Source: JAENVU01 sp046598395 (lineage in GTDB: Bacteria; Actinomycetota; Acidimicrobiia; IMCC26256; JAENVU01). From it: a stretch of 64,000 nt of DNA. This document shows positions 51,716 through 60,056 of this stretch, piece by piece. The notes below the pieces were generated by a model. It saw only the letters and a program-made list of their open reading frames with translations. It searched no databases and was not told the origin of the DNA. The stretch spans positions 21,205 to 85,204 of the forward strand of contig JBKJIQ010000022.1 of NCBI GenBank assembly GCA_046598395.1, in the 5' to 3' direction. Numbering within the stretch: the stretch's first letter is position 1; each line of letters opens with the position of its first letter. A program made the position numbers and the translations under genes.

Positions 51716-53344
51716 ATGGGCGCGAGAGTTTCGGGTCAGCGCAACGCTGATTCCCGTGACGCAGATTCCGGTGGCGCAGAAGCAGGGGCAGGTCCCGTGA
51801 GGGGTGCCAGGGCCCGGCTGGATTCCCCGGCCTTGATCCTCGGTATCGCGGGGATTCTGGCGCTCGGCGTGGTGCTGAGATTCGTGACCCAATCAGATCT
51901 TTGGGCCGACGAAGTGTTGTCCGTCAATATCGCCCGGCTTCACCTCAGCCAGATCCCGGCCGCGCTGCGCCACGATGGCGCGCCGCCTCTCTATTACTAC
52001 CTCCTGCACGCCTGGATGCGGTTGTTCGGCACCGGCACCCAGTCGGTTCGGTCGCTCTCCGGTGTCGTTGGCGTGGCCACGTTCGTCCCGGTCTGGTTCG
52101 CGGGGCGGCGTCTCGACCATCGAAGGGTTCGGCTGGGTGCGCCCAGCGGTGCCCCACATCTCGTCGCCTGGGGCGCGCTCCTCCTGTTTGCGGTGTCGCC
52201 GTTTGCCATCCGCTACTCAACCGAGACGCGGATGTATGCGCTCGTCATGCTCGGGGTCATACTCGGATATCTGGCGGTGGCACGAGCCCTCGAGCAGCCC
52301 TCGGTCCTGCGTCTCGCCGCAGTCGCCGCGGTCACCGGGCTGTTGCTGTACACCCACTACTGGGCGTTTCCGCTCCTAGGTGTGACCACCGGGCTGTTGC
52401 TGGTGTGGTCGGTTCGAGGTCGCGCTGACCGTCAACACGCGGCGCGGCGAGTGATGGGCGCCCTCGCCGTCGGTGGTCTCATGTTCCTGCCTTGGGTGCC
52501 ATCGTTCCTGTATCAACTGCGCCATACGGGCACGCCCTGGGGCGCGCCCGTCAGTCCGTTTGGAAGCTGGGCCACCGCGTTCAAATCGTTCGGCGGCAAT
52601 GCCCACCTCGCGGGATGGGTGCTCGTGGCGCTCGTTCTGCTCGGCCTGTTCGCGACGGCCCTCGATGGCCGGCACTTTTCGGTTGACATGGCCACGCGGC
52701 CGGGCGTACGACTTGAAGCAATCGTCGGCGTGGCCACGCTCGCGGTTGGATTGCTGATCGCTCGCACCTCTGGCACAACGTTTGAGGGTCGATACGCGTC
52801 GGTGGTGTTTCCGCTGTTCGTACTCGTCGGTGCGTTTGGTCTCACCGCCTTCGCGGACCCGCGAATTCGGATCGGCGTCCTCACATTCGCGCTCGTCTTG
52901 GGCGCCTGGGGTGGTGTCAGTAACGCCCAGCGGAACCGCACGCAGGCGTATCAGTTGGTACCCATCATTCGCTCGGGGGCGGGGCCGGGAGACGTCGTGG
53001 TGTTCTGTCCGGACTCGATCGGGACCGATGTGGTTGGCCGGTTGCGTACCGATCTTCGAGCCGTCAGCTTCCCGCGGTTCACCTCGCCGGCGCGCATCGA
53101 TTGGGTCGACTACGAAGCGCGCGTCCGCGCCGCCGATCCGGCCAAGTTCGCGGACCGAGTGCTCCGAATCGCGCACGGCCACACCATCTGGTTTGTTGAC
53201 ACCAACAACGGAACCCTCGTTGATCAACAGTGCGTGAAGGTGGCCGACAATCTCTCGCTCCACCGCCCCGATCGGGTCCGGGAACTCGAGCCCGATCCCT
53301 ACTTTTTCGAACATCACGGGCTCTACCGCTACCCAGCCTCGTAA
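51716..53344 (+). CDS. GT39/PMT-like membrane glycosyltransferase
   Basis: A 542-residue membrane protein with about 10 hydrophobic segments. The first loop has the acidic LWADEVLSVNIARL and the adjacent GAPPLYYYLLHAWMRLFG, the layout of ArnT/PMT-type transferases that use polyprenyl-phosphate sugars. RYSTETRMYALVMLG is another family element. A soluble C-terminal domain (about 410-542) follows. ATG at 51716 lies 6 bases after TACCCT (51704-51709), consistent with a leaderless message. Its 3' end overlaps the truncated oxidoreductase on the other strand by 16 bases. Confidence 0.85.
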   Translation: MGARVSGQRNADSRDADSGGAEAGAGPVRGARARLDSPALILGIAGILALGVVLRFVTQSDLWADEVLSVNIARLHLSQIPAALRHDGAPPLYYYLLHAWMRLFGTGTQSVRSLSGVVGVATFVPVWFAGRRLDHRRVRLGAPSGAPHLVAWGALLLFAVSPFAIRYSTETRMYALVMLGVILGYLAVARALEQPSVLRLAAVAAVTGLLLYTHYWAFPLLGVTTGLLLVWSVRGRADRQHAARRVMGALAVGGLMFLPWVPSFLYQLRHTGTPWGAPVSPFGSWATAFKSFGGNAHLAGWVLVALVLLGLFATALDGRHFSVDMATRPGVRLEAIVGVATLAVGLLIARTSGTTFEGRYASVVFPLFVLVGAFGLTAFADPRIRIGVLTFALVLGAWGGVSNAQRNRTQAYQLVPIIRSGAGPGDVVVFCPDSIGTDVVGRLRTDLRAVSFPRFTSPARIDWVDYEARVRAADPAKFADRVLRIAHGHTIWFVDTNNGTLVDQQCVKVADNLSLHRPDRVRELEPDPYFFEHHGLYRYPAS

Positions 53345-53832
53345 CGAGCCAACGCGCGGGCGATGCGCAGCGTGCGCCAATACACGTCCTCCATGAGGAG
53401 GTGCGCGAACTCGCCGTTCCGTCCCGCGCTCACGAGCCCCCCGATGCCATGCGTTGGAATCGCGAGTCGAGCAGGTTCGGTGCGCAAGGCGTAGACCGGA
53501 TATGCGATTGGGGTTCGGGTAGAGGTCGCACCGATGTACCGCTGCCGAATGTCGGGGACGATCTCGGCCAGGCCGTCGAGTGCTGTGGTCGCGAGTACTG
53601 CGTCGTCGGCACTCCAGATCGCGTCGCCTACCTCGGCGCCGAAATCCACGGTCAACACCGTCTCGCCAGGTGGCGCGAACCAGGGCATGGACATCGGGGC
53701 TTCGGTCACCCGGAAGTACGGCCGGGCGCGCTCCGGGATCCACGTGACCGGTTCCGGGAGCAGGCTCCGGCCCTGGAGGTGCAGTTGTACGAACACCAAC
53801 GCCCGAAATTTGAGATCCGCAACCGGTGCCAC
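53329..53832 (-). pseudogene. C-terminal fragment of FAD-dependent oxidoreductase
   Basis: About 167 residues remain. LKFRALVFVQLHLQGRSLLP, YFRVTEAPMSMPWFAPPGETVLTVDFG, IAYPVYALRTEPARLA and GLVSAGRNGEFAHLLMEDVYWRTLRIARAL match the C-terminal half of amine oxidase/protoporphyrinogen oxidase-like FAD proteins. The whole N-terminal dinucleotide-binding half (GxGxxG) is missing. The match begins right at the junction near 53831, where a truncated deacetylase begins in the opposite direction. It cannot bind FAD as it stands, so it is almost certainly non-functional. Confidence 0.75.
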
Positions 53833-54301
53833 CGAGGCCGCACAACGCGACGAACGGTCGCTGCTCTACGGCCGTGCGACCGACGGTCTGCGTCCGCTGA
53901 AACCGTACCGATTCCGTGTCGGTGCCTCGACCATGCTCGAGCTTCCGGTGACCACGTTTCCCGGCATGCGCATCCCGATCCATATGAGCTACCTCCTCAT
54001 GCTCTCGGTTCGATCAGAGACCGCCGCGCGCGCCTACTTCGCGTTCGCGCTGCGCGTGTGTCGAGCACGGGGGGTGGAGCCATCGATGTTGTTGCATCCG
54101 CTCGACGTGCTCTCCGGCGACGAAGTCCCAGCGTTGCGATTCTTTCCGGGTATGGAGATCCCCGCCGCGGTCAAGGCCAGGAGGGTGAACCGATTTCTCG
54201 GCATGCTCGTCGATCAGTTCACGGTGATGCCGGTTGGGGAGTACGCCACCCTCGCGAACGCCCGAACCTTGCCGACCCGCGCCGCGAAGTTCGCAGCATG
54301 A
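53831..54301 (+). pseudogene. C-terminal fragment of polysaccharide deacetylase
   Basis: About 155 residues remain. RSLLYGRATDGLRPLKPYRFR, MLELPVTTFPGMRIPIHMSYLLML, VEPSMLLHPLDVLSGDEVPALRFFPGMEIPAAVKARRVNRFL and FTVMPVGEYA match the C-terminal part of exopolysaccharide-type deacetylases. The N-terminal NodB catalytic half with its metal-binding Asp-His-His is missing. Upstream of 53831 the frame continues only as antisense of the oxidoreductase fragment, with no family resemblance. The stop overlaps the ATG of the GT2 gene (ATGA), so it was once the gene before it in an operon. Confidence 0.72.
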
Positions 54302-55374
54302 AGCCGTTCGTATCGGTGGTGGTGCCGGCATTTAACGAGGCCGAGGTCATCGTCGACACCCTCGGCCGACTCATCGACCACCTGCACACGCTCGATGCCC
54401 GGTTCCGGTGGGAGATCGTGGTGGTGGATGACGGCAGCACCGACACCACCGCGGTGCTCGCCCAGGAGTTCGCGTCAGAGCATCCCGAGGTGCGGGTCCT
54501 GCGTCACCGGGTCAACTTCCGGCTGGGGCAGGCGCTGCGATATGCGTTCGGTCAGACGAACGGCGACTACGTGGCGGTCGTCGATTGCGATCTCAGCTAC
54601 TCGCCTGACCATCTGACGCGGATGCTCCACACCATCGAAGACACCAACGCACGTATTGTGATCGCTTCGCCGTACGCGAAAGGCGGCCGGACTACCAAGG
54701 TTCCGTTCGTTCGGCGCATGTTGTCGCGTGGTGCGAATCGTCTGCTGGGTGCCGCCGACGGTGGTGGCTTACGCACCCTCACCGGCATGGTTCGAATCTA
54801 CGACGGGCCGTTTCTCCGCAGCTTGGATCTGCGGGCGGTGGATGCCGATATCAATACGGAGATCATCTATAAGGCGCGGTTGATGCATGCCCGTATCGTG
54901 GAGATCCCCGCACATCTCGACTGGTCATTCGCGACCACGGGTGGCCGTCGCCGAGCCGTCGAAGGGAGGGTGAGCGGCGCGACGATCTCCTCACTCTTTT
55001 CGTCGTTCCTGTTCCGGCCGTTCCTCTTCTTCGTCCTCCCCGGGCTGGTGCTGCTGGCGGTTGCGGGGTATTCGTTTGCGTGGGTCTGTTGGCACGTGGC
55101 CGACGTCTACGGCGATCCTTCGCGCTTTGGGAACTCGGGCTTCACCGGCGCGATCCAGAACGCCTACGAGCGTGCGCCACACACGTTCTTGATCGCCGGA
55201 ATCACTTTCGTTCTCGCGTTGCAGCTGATCAGCCTCGGGGTGATGGCAGCGCAAGCCAAACGGTATTTCGAGGAGCTGTATCACCTGGGCACCACGGTCC
55301 TGCGCCGCGTACCGCCACACCCCACCGCGCCGATTGGCCGGACCGGGACTGACCCCGAATCCTTCAGAACCTGA
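54298..55374 (+). CDS. GT2-family polyprenyl-phosphate glycosyltransferase
   Basis: A 358-residue enzyme. The GT-A domain has SVVVPAFNEAEVIVDTL, EIVVVDDGSTDTT, DYVAVVDCDLSYSPDHL (the DxD-type site) and TLTGMVRIYDGPFLR. Two C-terminal membrane helices (FVLPGLVLLAVAGYSFAWVCW and FLIAGITFVLALQLISLGVM) are typical of DPM1/GtrB enzymes that make polyprenyl-phosphate sugars, the donors for GT39-type transferases such as the one at 51716. It starts inside the stop of the truncated deacetylase, so its expression may now depend on a different promoter. Confidence 0.88.
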   Translation: MKPFVSVVVPAFNEAEVIVDTLGRLIDHLHTLDARFRWEIVVVDDGSTDTTAVLAQEFASEHPEVRVLRHRVNFRLGQALRYAFGQTNGDYVAVVDCDLSYSPDHLTRMLHTIEDTNARIVIASPYAKGGRTTKVPFVRRMLSRGANRLLGAADGGGLRTLTGMVRIYDGPFLRSLDLRAVDADINTEIIYKARLMHARIVEIPAHLDWSFATTGGRRRAVEGRVSGATISSLFSSFLFRPFLFFVLPGLVLLAVAGYSFAWVCWHVADVYGDPSRFGNSGFTGAIQNAYERAPHTFLIAGITFVLALQLISLGVMAAQAKRYFEELYHLGTTVLRRVPPHPTAPIGRTGTDPESFRT

Positions 55375-55452
55375 TACCCGCGAAGTCGGGTGCGCTGAGA
55401 GGGTGGGCGGTAGGGTTCGGGGCCACCGTTGCCATCGCTCGAGAGGCCGCTC

Positions 55453-56715
55453 GTGAGTACCCGATCCAACGCGCTCGAAGCCATCGATCCCGAGATTGCG
55501 AACATCATCGGCCGCGAGGTCGAACGCCAGAACACCACGATCCAACTGATTGCGTCGGAGAACTTCACCTCGCCCGCCGTCATGGCGGCGCAGGGAACGG
55601 TACTTACGAATAAGTACTCCGAGGGTTACCCCGGTAAGCGCTACTACGGAGGCAACCTGGTGGTGGACGAAGCCGAGGAGTTGGCGCGCACCCGAGCCTG
55701 TGAACTCTTCGGCGCCGAGCACGCCAACGTGCAGCCTCACTCCGGGGCGAACGCCAACATGGCGACGTTCCTCGCCCTCCTCGATCCAGGCGACAAAGTG
55801 ATGGGCATGCGCCTGGATCAAGGCGGCCATCTCACGCACGGTTCGCCGGTGAACTTCAGCGGCAAGATCTACGACTTCGTGGCCTACGGCGTGGACGAGA
55901 CCACCGAGACCCTCGACTACGACGAGATCCGCGCACTCGCGGTCGCGGAACGCCCAAAGGCCATCATCGCCGGAGCCACCGCCTACCCGCGCACGATCGA
56001 CTTCGCCGTGTTCCGTTCCATCGCCGATGAGATCGGTGCGCTGCTCATCGTGGACGCCGCGCACATCGCCGGGCTCATCGCCGGGGGAGCGCACCCGTCG
56101 CCGGTGCCGTTTGCCGACGTCGTGACCTTCACCACCCACAAGACCCTGCGCGGACCGCGTGCCGGTTGCATCCTGAGCCGTGCTGAATATGCGACCGCGA
56201 TCGACAAGGCAGTGTTCCCGGGTCTCCAAGGTGGGCCGCTCATGCACGTGATCGCGGCCAAGGCAGTGGCGTTCAAGCTCGCGAGCGAGCCCGATTTCGC
56301 CACCTACGCCGCGCAGATTGTGCGCAACGCGGCAGCGTTGGCGGCTGGGCTCACGGCCGAGGGCTTTCGGATCGTGTCCGGCGGCACCGACAACCACCTC
56401 ATGCTGGTTGATCTGCGCCCCTTCGGTGTGACGGGCAAGGTCGCACAGGAAGCGCTCGACCGTGCGGGCATTACGTGTAACAAGAACTCGATCCCGAACG
56501 ATCCGGAGAAGCCGTTTGTCACGAGCGGTCTGCGTCTGGGCACCGCGTCCGTCACCACCGCGGGCATGGCCGAGCCGGAGATGGCCGAAATCGCTCGTCT
56601 GATCGCGGCGGTGGTGCGCGCACCGGATGACGAGGGTGTGCGGGTCGACGTGCTTGACCAAACGAACCGGTTGTGCAGCAAGTTCACGCCATATCCCGAG
56701 CTCGCGAGCTCATGA
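55453..56715 (+). CDS. glyA: serine hydroxymethyltransferase
   Basis: A 420-residue PLP enzyme interconverting serine and glycine with tetrahydrofolate. IQLIASENFTSPAVMAAQG, LTNKYSEGYPGKRYYGG, VQPHSGANANMATFLALL, LLIVDAAHIAGLIAGG and the PLP lysine in FTTHKTLRGPRAG are all present. GTG at 55453 has GAGAGG about 8 bases upstream; a TTG at 55429 would add eight residues. A TAGGGT box at 55411-55416 is the likely -10. It is unrelated to the surrounding polysaccharide genes. Confidence 0.96.
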   Translation: MSTRSNALEAIDPEIANIIGREVERQNTTIQLIASENFTSPAVMAAQGTVLTNKYSEGYPGKRYYGGNLVVDEAEELARTRACELFGAEHANVQPHSGANANMATFLALLDPGDKVMGMRLDQGGHLTHGSPVNFSGKIYDFVAYGVDETTETLDYDEIRALAVAERPKAIIAGATAYPRTIDFAVFRSIADEIGALLIVDAAHIAGLIAGGAHPSPVPFADVVTFTTHKTLRGPRAGCILSRAEYATAIDKAVFPGLQGGPLMHVIAAKAVAFKLASEPDFATYAAQIVRNAAALAAGLTAEGFRIVSGGTDNHLMLVDLRPFGVTGKVAQEALDRAGITCNKNSIPNDPEKPFVTSGLRLGTASVTTAGMAEPEMAEIARLIAAVVRAPDDEGVRVDVLDQTNRLCSKFTPYPELASS

Positions 56716-56718
56716 TCG

Positions 56719-56875
56719 CGCGTGTGCAGCCGCGTGATCCACGAAGCGTGGCCCGAGCGGCCCGGCCCGTAGGGCCAAGAGCGGACGAGAGCGGAGTGGC
56801 GCGAGGCACGCGTGTGCAGCCGCGTGATCCACGAAGCGTGGCCCGAGCGGCCCGGCCCGTAGGGCCAAGAGCGGA
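56719..56875. repeat. pair of 67-bp perfect direct repeats
   Basis: Positions 56719-56785 and 56809-56875 are identical 67-base copies (period 90). Each holds two small palindromes, CCACG-AAG-CGTGG and GGCCC-GTA-GGGCC, so each copy would fold as a double hairpin. They fill the gap between glyA and the wecA-like gene. This is the look of a REP or MITE-like intergenic element, though no further copy was noticed in the window. Confidence 0.9.
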
Positions 56876-56882
56876 ATAGGCG

Positions 56883-58085
56883 ATGGGTGGGTACGCGATT
56901 GTCTTTGCCGTTGCGGCCGGACTCGCGTTCGGTCTGACCCCGCTCGTGCGTCGCCTGGCGTTGCGCGTCGGCGCGGTGAAGGTCCCCAGCACTCGCGATG
57001 TGCACACCACCACGATGCCGTTACTGGGCGGCGCCTCGATGTTCGTTGCGTTTCTGGTGGCGATGGCCGTCGCCTCCCAGATTCCTCAGTTCCGCGAGAT
57101 GTTCGATGGATCTTCGGAACCGGCCGGGGTGATCCTCGCCGCCGGCGTCATGTTCGCGATCGGTGCGCTCGACGATCTCCGTGATGTGTCGCCGCCCGCC
57201 AAGATCGCCGGGATGGTGCTGGCGGGCAGCCTGTTGTCACTGTTCGGTGTGTCGATGCTCTTTTTCCAGGTGCCGTTCTCGGGCACCGACGTGATCGTGC
57301 TCTCGCCCGACCTCGCTCCGCTCGTCACGGTGATCACCGTGGTGGTGTTCGCAAACGCGATCAACCTCATCGACGGTTTGGATGGCCTCGCGGCCGGCAT
57401 CGTGATCATTGCGGGAACTGCGCTCTTTCTCTACAGCAGTCGATTGTTCGACAAGGGTGTCCTCGAGGGCGACAACGTTGCGCCGCTGGTTGCGGTGATC
57501 GCCGTCGGCATCTGTGTGGGCTTTCTCCCATGGAACTTCAACCCGGCGCGCATCTTCATGGGTGATGCCGGCGCGCTGTTTCTTGGTCTGCTGTTGGCGA
57601 CGACCACGATCACCGTCGGTGGCCACGCCGATTACCAATACACGGGTACCACGTACTTCTTCTTCGCTCCGCTCCTGATCCCGCTGCTGATCCTGGGCGT
57701 ACCCATTGTCGATACTGCGTTCAGTTTCGTCCGGCGCCTGGTCAAGGGGCAGTCGTTCTCGATCGCCGACAAGGACCACCTGCATCACCGGCTGATGCGT
57801 CTCGGCCACGGGCCGCGGCGAACGGTCGTGATCTTGTGGCTCTGGACCGCGTTACTTTCAGGGCTCGCCCTGATCCCGGCGTACACCGGTGAGGGAAATG
57901 CGCTGGTGCCGATTGGGGTACTGGCCTTGGCGCTGTTGCTCTACGTATTCTTTTTTCCTGGCAAGCGGGAGGCCCAGGCCGTGGCGGCGGAGGGGGAGCT
58001 GGCCGCCGCGGCGCTGGTCCACGATGCCGGCCCGACGGGTGACGTCATCGACCTCGAGGAACGCCGCCGCCGAGCGGGGCCTTGA
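56883..58085 (+). CDS. WecA-like undecaprenyl-phosphate sugar-1-phosphate transferase
   Basis: A 400-residue membrane protein of the MraY/WecA family with about 11 helices. It shows TRDVHTTTMPLLGG, FAIGALDDLRDVSP (DDxxD), NAINLIDGLDGLAAG, NFNPARIFMGDAGALFLG and DKDHLHHRLMRLGHG, the cytoplasmic loops that bind Mg and UDP-sugar. In actinobacteria this position just before the atp operon is typical, and the enzyme starts linker or surface polymer synthesis. The C-terminal 50 residues are charged and variable. A perfect repeat pair lies just upstream. Confidence 0.9.
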   Translation: MGGYAIVFAVAAGLAFGLTPLVRRLALRVGAVKVPSTRDVHTTTMPLLGGASMFVAFLVAMAVASQIPQFREMFDGSSEPAGVILAAGVMFAIGALDDLRDVSPPAKIAGMVLAGSLLSLFGVSMLFFQVPFSGTDVIVLSPDLAPLVTVITVVVFANAINLIDGLDGLAAGIVIIAGTALFLYSSRLFDKGVLEGDNVAPLVAVIAVGICVGFLPWNFNPARIFMGDAGALFLGLLLATTTITVGGHADYQYTGTTYFFFAPLLIPLLILGVPIVDTAFSFVRRLVKGQSFSIADKDHLHHRLMRLGHGPRRTVVILWLWTALLSGLALIPAYTGEGNALVPIGVLALALLLYVFFFPGKREAQAVAAEGELAAAALVHDAGPTGDVIDLEERRRRAGP

Positions 58086-58194
58086 TCCGCCCCCGAAGGC
58101 AGCGCACCTTTTGGTTTTCAGGTTCCACCCAGCTTGCGTCGACTGCGTGCCGCCACCTAGCTTGGGAAGGACTTCACAAGCGCAATGATCGCTA

Positions 58195-58551
58195 ATGGCG
58201 GGCGATGCGGGCGGAACCGGGGTGCGGGTGCGAGACCGAGCGGATGGGGCTGGAACTACGGCCCGGGTGCGAAAAGTGCTGGTCGGCAATGTGCGAGCAA
58301 GCGATACCCAGACGCCGAATCTGCGAGTCCGCGACGACGGCCTCAGTAAGGCCTTCGAGTTCGCCGCCGGTCCCGTGGTCATGGGGGGCATCGGTTGGCT
58401 CGTCGACCAGGCCGTCGGCACCAGATTTCTCTTCCTGGTGATCTTCGCGGTGTTCGGTGTCATCGGAACCTGTGTGTCGTTCTTCTATCAGTACGAAGAA
58501 GACACGGCGCGCCTCGACGAGGGGAAGCCGTGGACCAGACGCACGTTCTGA
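58195..58551 (+). CDS. AtpZ/AtpI-like putative ATP synthase accessory protein
   Basis: A 118-residue protein with two membrane helices (FEFAAGPVVMGGIGWLVDQAVG and FLFLVIFAVFGVIGTCVSFFYQY), matching the small F0F1-ATPase subunit family (PF09527 type) found ahead of atp operons. It is thought to help assembly or Mg/Ca transport. The first 45 residues are polar and poorly conserved, so the true start may be later. It precedes atpI by 17 bases. Confidence 0.75.
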   Translation: MAGDAGGTGVRVRDRADGAGTTARVRKVLVGNVRASDTQTPNLRVRDDGLSKAFEFAAGPVVMGGIGWLVDQAVGTRFLFLVIFAVFGVIGTCVSFFYQYEEDTARLDEGKPWTRRTF

Positions 58552-58568
58552 CCCCGCCGCCCGTGACA

Positions 58569-59006
58569 ATGAAGGATGCGCCCGTGAACCACGAGGGGCT
58601 CATCGCTCGCCACATGGCACGCCACGCTGCGATGGTTGCCCCGGTGGTGGTCGGAATCGCCGCGGCGCTGCGCGGCGTCGACGGTGCGGTCAGCGCGGCG
58701 ATCGGCCTTGCGTTGTGCGCCGCCAACTTCCTTATTGCCGCGCAGATCATCGGTTGGGCCGCGCGTCGTTCGGCCGGTGCAATCTACGGCGCGATTTTTG
58801 GCGGCTTCTTTCTTCGGCTCATGGTGCTGGCCGTTATCGTGCTCGCACTCGAGCCGGTGAAGTTCATCGACATACCGGTTCTCGTACTCACGCTCGCGAC
58901 CTCCCACTTGGTGTTGCTCATGTGGGAAACGCGTTATGTCAGCCTTACCCTCGCCGCACCGGGACTCAAACCTGGTGTTGGCGAGCCCTCGAAGGACAAG
59001 GAGTAG
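58569..59006 (+). CDS. atpI: ATP synthase subunit I
   Basis: A 145-residue protein with four hydrophobic segments (MVAPVVVGIAAALRG, AAIGLALCAANFLIAAQIIG, AIYGAIFGGFFLRLMVLAVIVLAL, IPVLVLTLATSHLVLLMWE), fitting the AtpI family, a chaperone for c-ring assembly. The start is uncertain: GTG at 58530 or 58563 and ATG at 58569 are in frame, and none has a strong ribosome site. It lies between the AtpZ-like gene and atpB. Confidence 0.7.
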   Translation: MKDAPVNHEGLIARHMARHAAMVAPVVVGIAAALRGVDGAVSAAIGLALCAANFLIAAQIIGWAARRSAGAIYGAIFGGFFLRLMVLAVIVLALEPVKFIDIPVLVLTLATSHLVLLMWETRYVSLTLAAPGLKPGVGEPSKDKE

Positions 59007-59014
59007 CACTCAGC

Positions 59015-59773
59015 GTGTTCGCGGCCTTCACCTTCCCACCGATCGACGAGCTCTTCCGGTGGAAAGACATCGGTTTCAATGGCACCAACTACGCGATCAA
59101 CAAGACGTCGCTGTTGGTATTCATATCCTCCGCAATCATCATCGTGTTGTTCGTCGGCGGTAGCCGAAGCATGAAGTTGATCCCCAGCAAGTTCCAGAGC
59201 GTGCTGGAAGTGACCTACGACTTCGTGGATCGGGGCATCACGCGTGACGTGATCGGCAACGACGCCACTCGTTACACGCCATTCCTCGGGTCGCTGTTCC
59301 TCTTCATCCTGTTTCTGAACTTCTGGGAGATCATCCCCGGGATCCAGTTCCCGCCCACGTCGCGGTTCGCGATCCCGCTGTTCCTTTCCTTGATGGTCTA
59401 CGTCCTGTACTGGTTCCTCGGCTTCAAGCACAACGGGATCAAGTACCTCACCGGGCATCTTTTCCCTGCCGGCGTCCCCAAGGCGCTCTATCTGCTGGTC
59501 ACGCCGATCGAGCTGGTGCAGATCCTCGTGGTCCGCCCCTTCTCGCTCGCAGTTCGACTTCTTGCGAACATGATGGCAGGCCACATTCTGTTGACCGCGC
59601 TGGCGCTGCTCTCGGCGTACACCATCTCCAACGCGCCGATCATTTCTCCCGGACCGATCTTGTTGAACATCGGCGTCACCGGGTTCGAACTGTTGGTCGG
59701 CTTCCTGCAGGCGTACATCTTCACGCTGCTGACCGCGGTCTACATCGCAGACTCCCTACACCCCGAGCACTAG
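59015..59773 (+). CDS. atpB: ATP synthase Fo subunit a
   Basis: A 252-residue membrane protein forming the proton half-channels next to the c-ring. The essential arginine is in PFSLAVRLLANMMAGHILL. NFWEIIPGIQFPPTSRFAIPL and GFELLVGFLQAYIFTLLTAVYI are further signatures. The GTG at 59015 follows an AAGGAG site at 11 bases and gives a family-like FAAFTFPPIDELF start. It begins 8 bases after atpI ends. Confidence 0.95.
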   Translation: MFAAFTFPPIDELFRWKDIGFNGTNYAINKTSLLVFISSAIIIVLFVGGSRSMKLIPSKFQSVLEVTYDFVDRGITRDVIGNDATRYTPFLGSLFLFILFLNFWEIIPGIQFPPTSRFAIPLFLSLMVYVLYWFLGFKHNGIKYLTGHLFPAGVPKALYLLVTPIELVQILVVRPFSLAVRLLANMMAGHILLTALALLSAYTISNAPIISPGPILLNIGVTGFELLVGFLQAYIFTLLTAVYIADSLHPEH

Positions 59774-59785
59774 GAGAACCAGAAC

Positions 59786-60046
59786 ATGAACGACGTCCTC
59801 GTCGCCGTCCAACAGGCCGGTGAACTCAAAGCGGGGCTGCAGTCGATCGGCGCGGGTATCGCGTACGGTGCTGCGGCCATCGGCCCAGGTATTGGTATCG
59901 GCATCGTGGTCGGCAACGCCATCACCGCCATGGCGCGCCAGCCCGAGATGGCCGGTCAGGTCCGTACCACGATGTTCCTGGGTATTGCCTTCACGGAGGC
60001 GCTCGCCCTCTTCGGATTCGTCCTCTTCTTCCTCGCAAAGAGCTAG
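59786..60046 (+). CDS. atpE: ATP synthase Fo subunit c
   Basis: An 86-residue hairpin of two helices. The first has GAGIAYGAAAIGPGIGIGIVVGNAI; the loop is ARQPE; the second carries the ion-carrying Glu at 71 (GIAFTEALALFGFV). There is no obvious Na-binding set, so it is presumably proton-coupled. AGGAGA lies 8 bases upstream of the ATG. It has a longer N-terminus than many c subunits. Confidence 0.97.
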   Translation: MNDVLVAVQQAGELKAGLQSIGAGIAYGAAAIGPGIGIGIVVGNAITAMARQPEMAGQVRTTMFLGIAFTEALALFGFVLFFLAKS

Positions 60047-60056
60047 GGCGGTCGTC

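Noticed and set aside
53534..53830. Plus-strand extension of the deacetylase fragment to an ATG at 53534
   Set aside because: The extension is antisense of the oxidoreductase fragment and has no deacetylase resemblance; the open frame is chance.
52376..53983. Minus-strand open frame of 535 codons across the GT39-like gene
   Set aside because: Low-complexity, Arg/Glu/His-rich translation with no family pattern; it is the antisense of a well-supported membrane protein in high-GC DNA.
55370..55425. TPP riboswitch-like words (GAACCTGAT, GGGTGC, GCTGAGAGGG) before glyA
   Set aside because: The conserved segments come in the wrong order and the first is the coding end of the GT2 gene, so no TPP aptamer can form.
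54991..56661. Minus-strand open frame of 556 codons across glyA
   Set aside because: Antisense of glyA, with no recognisable domain.
58086..58194. Promoter search ahead of the atp operon (TTGGGA...AATGAT)
   Set aside because: The spacing and the -10 match are too weak to call; a promoter is expected here but not identified.
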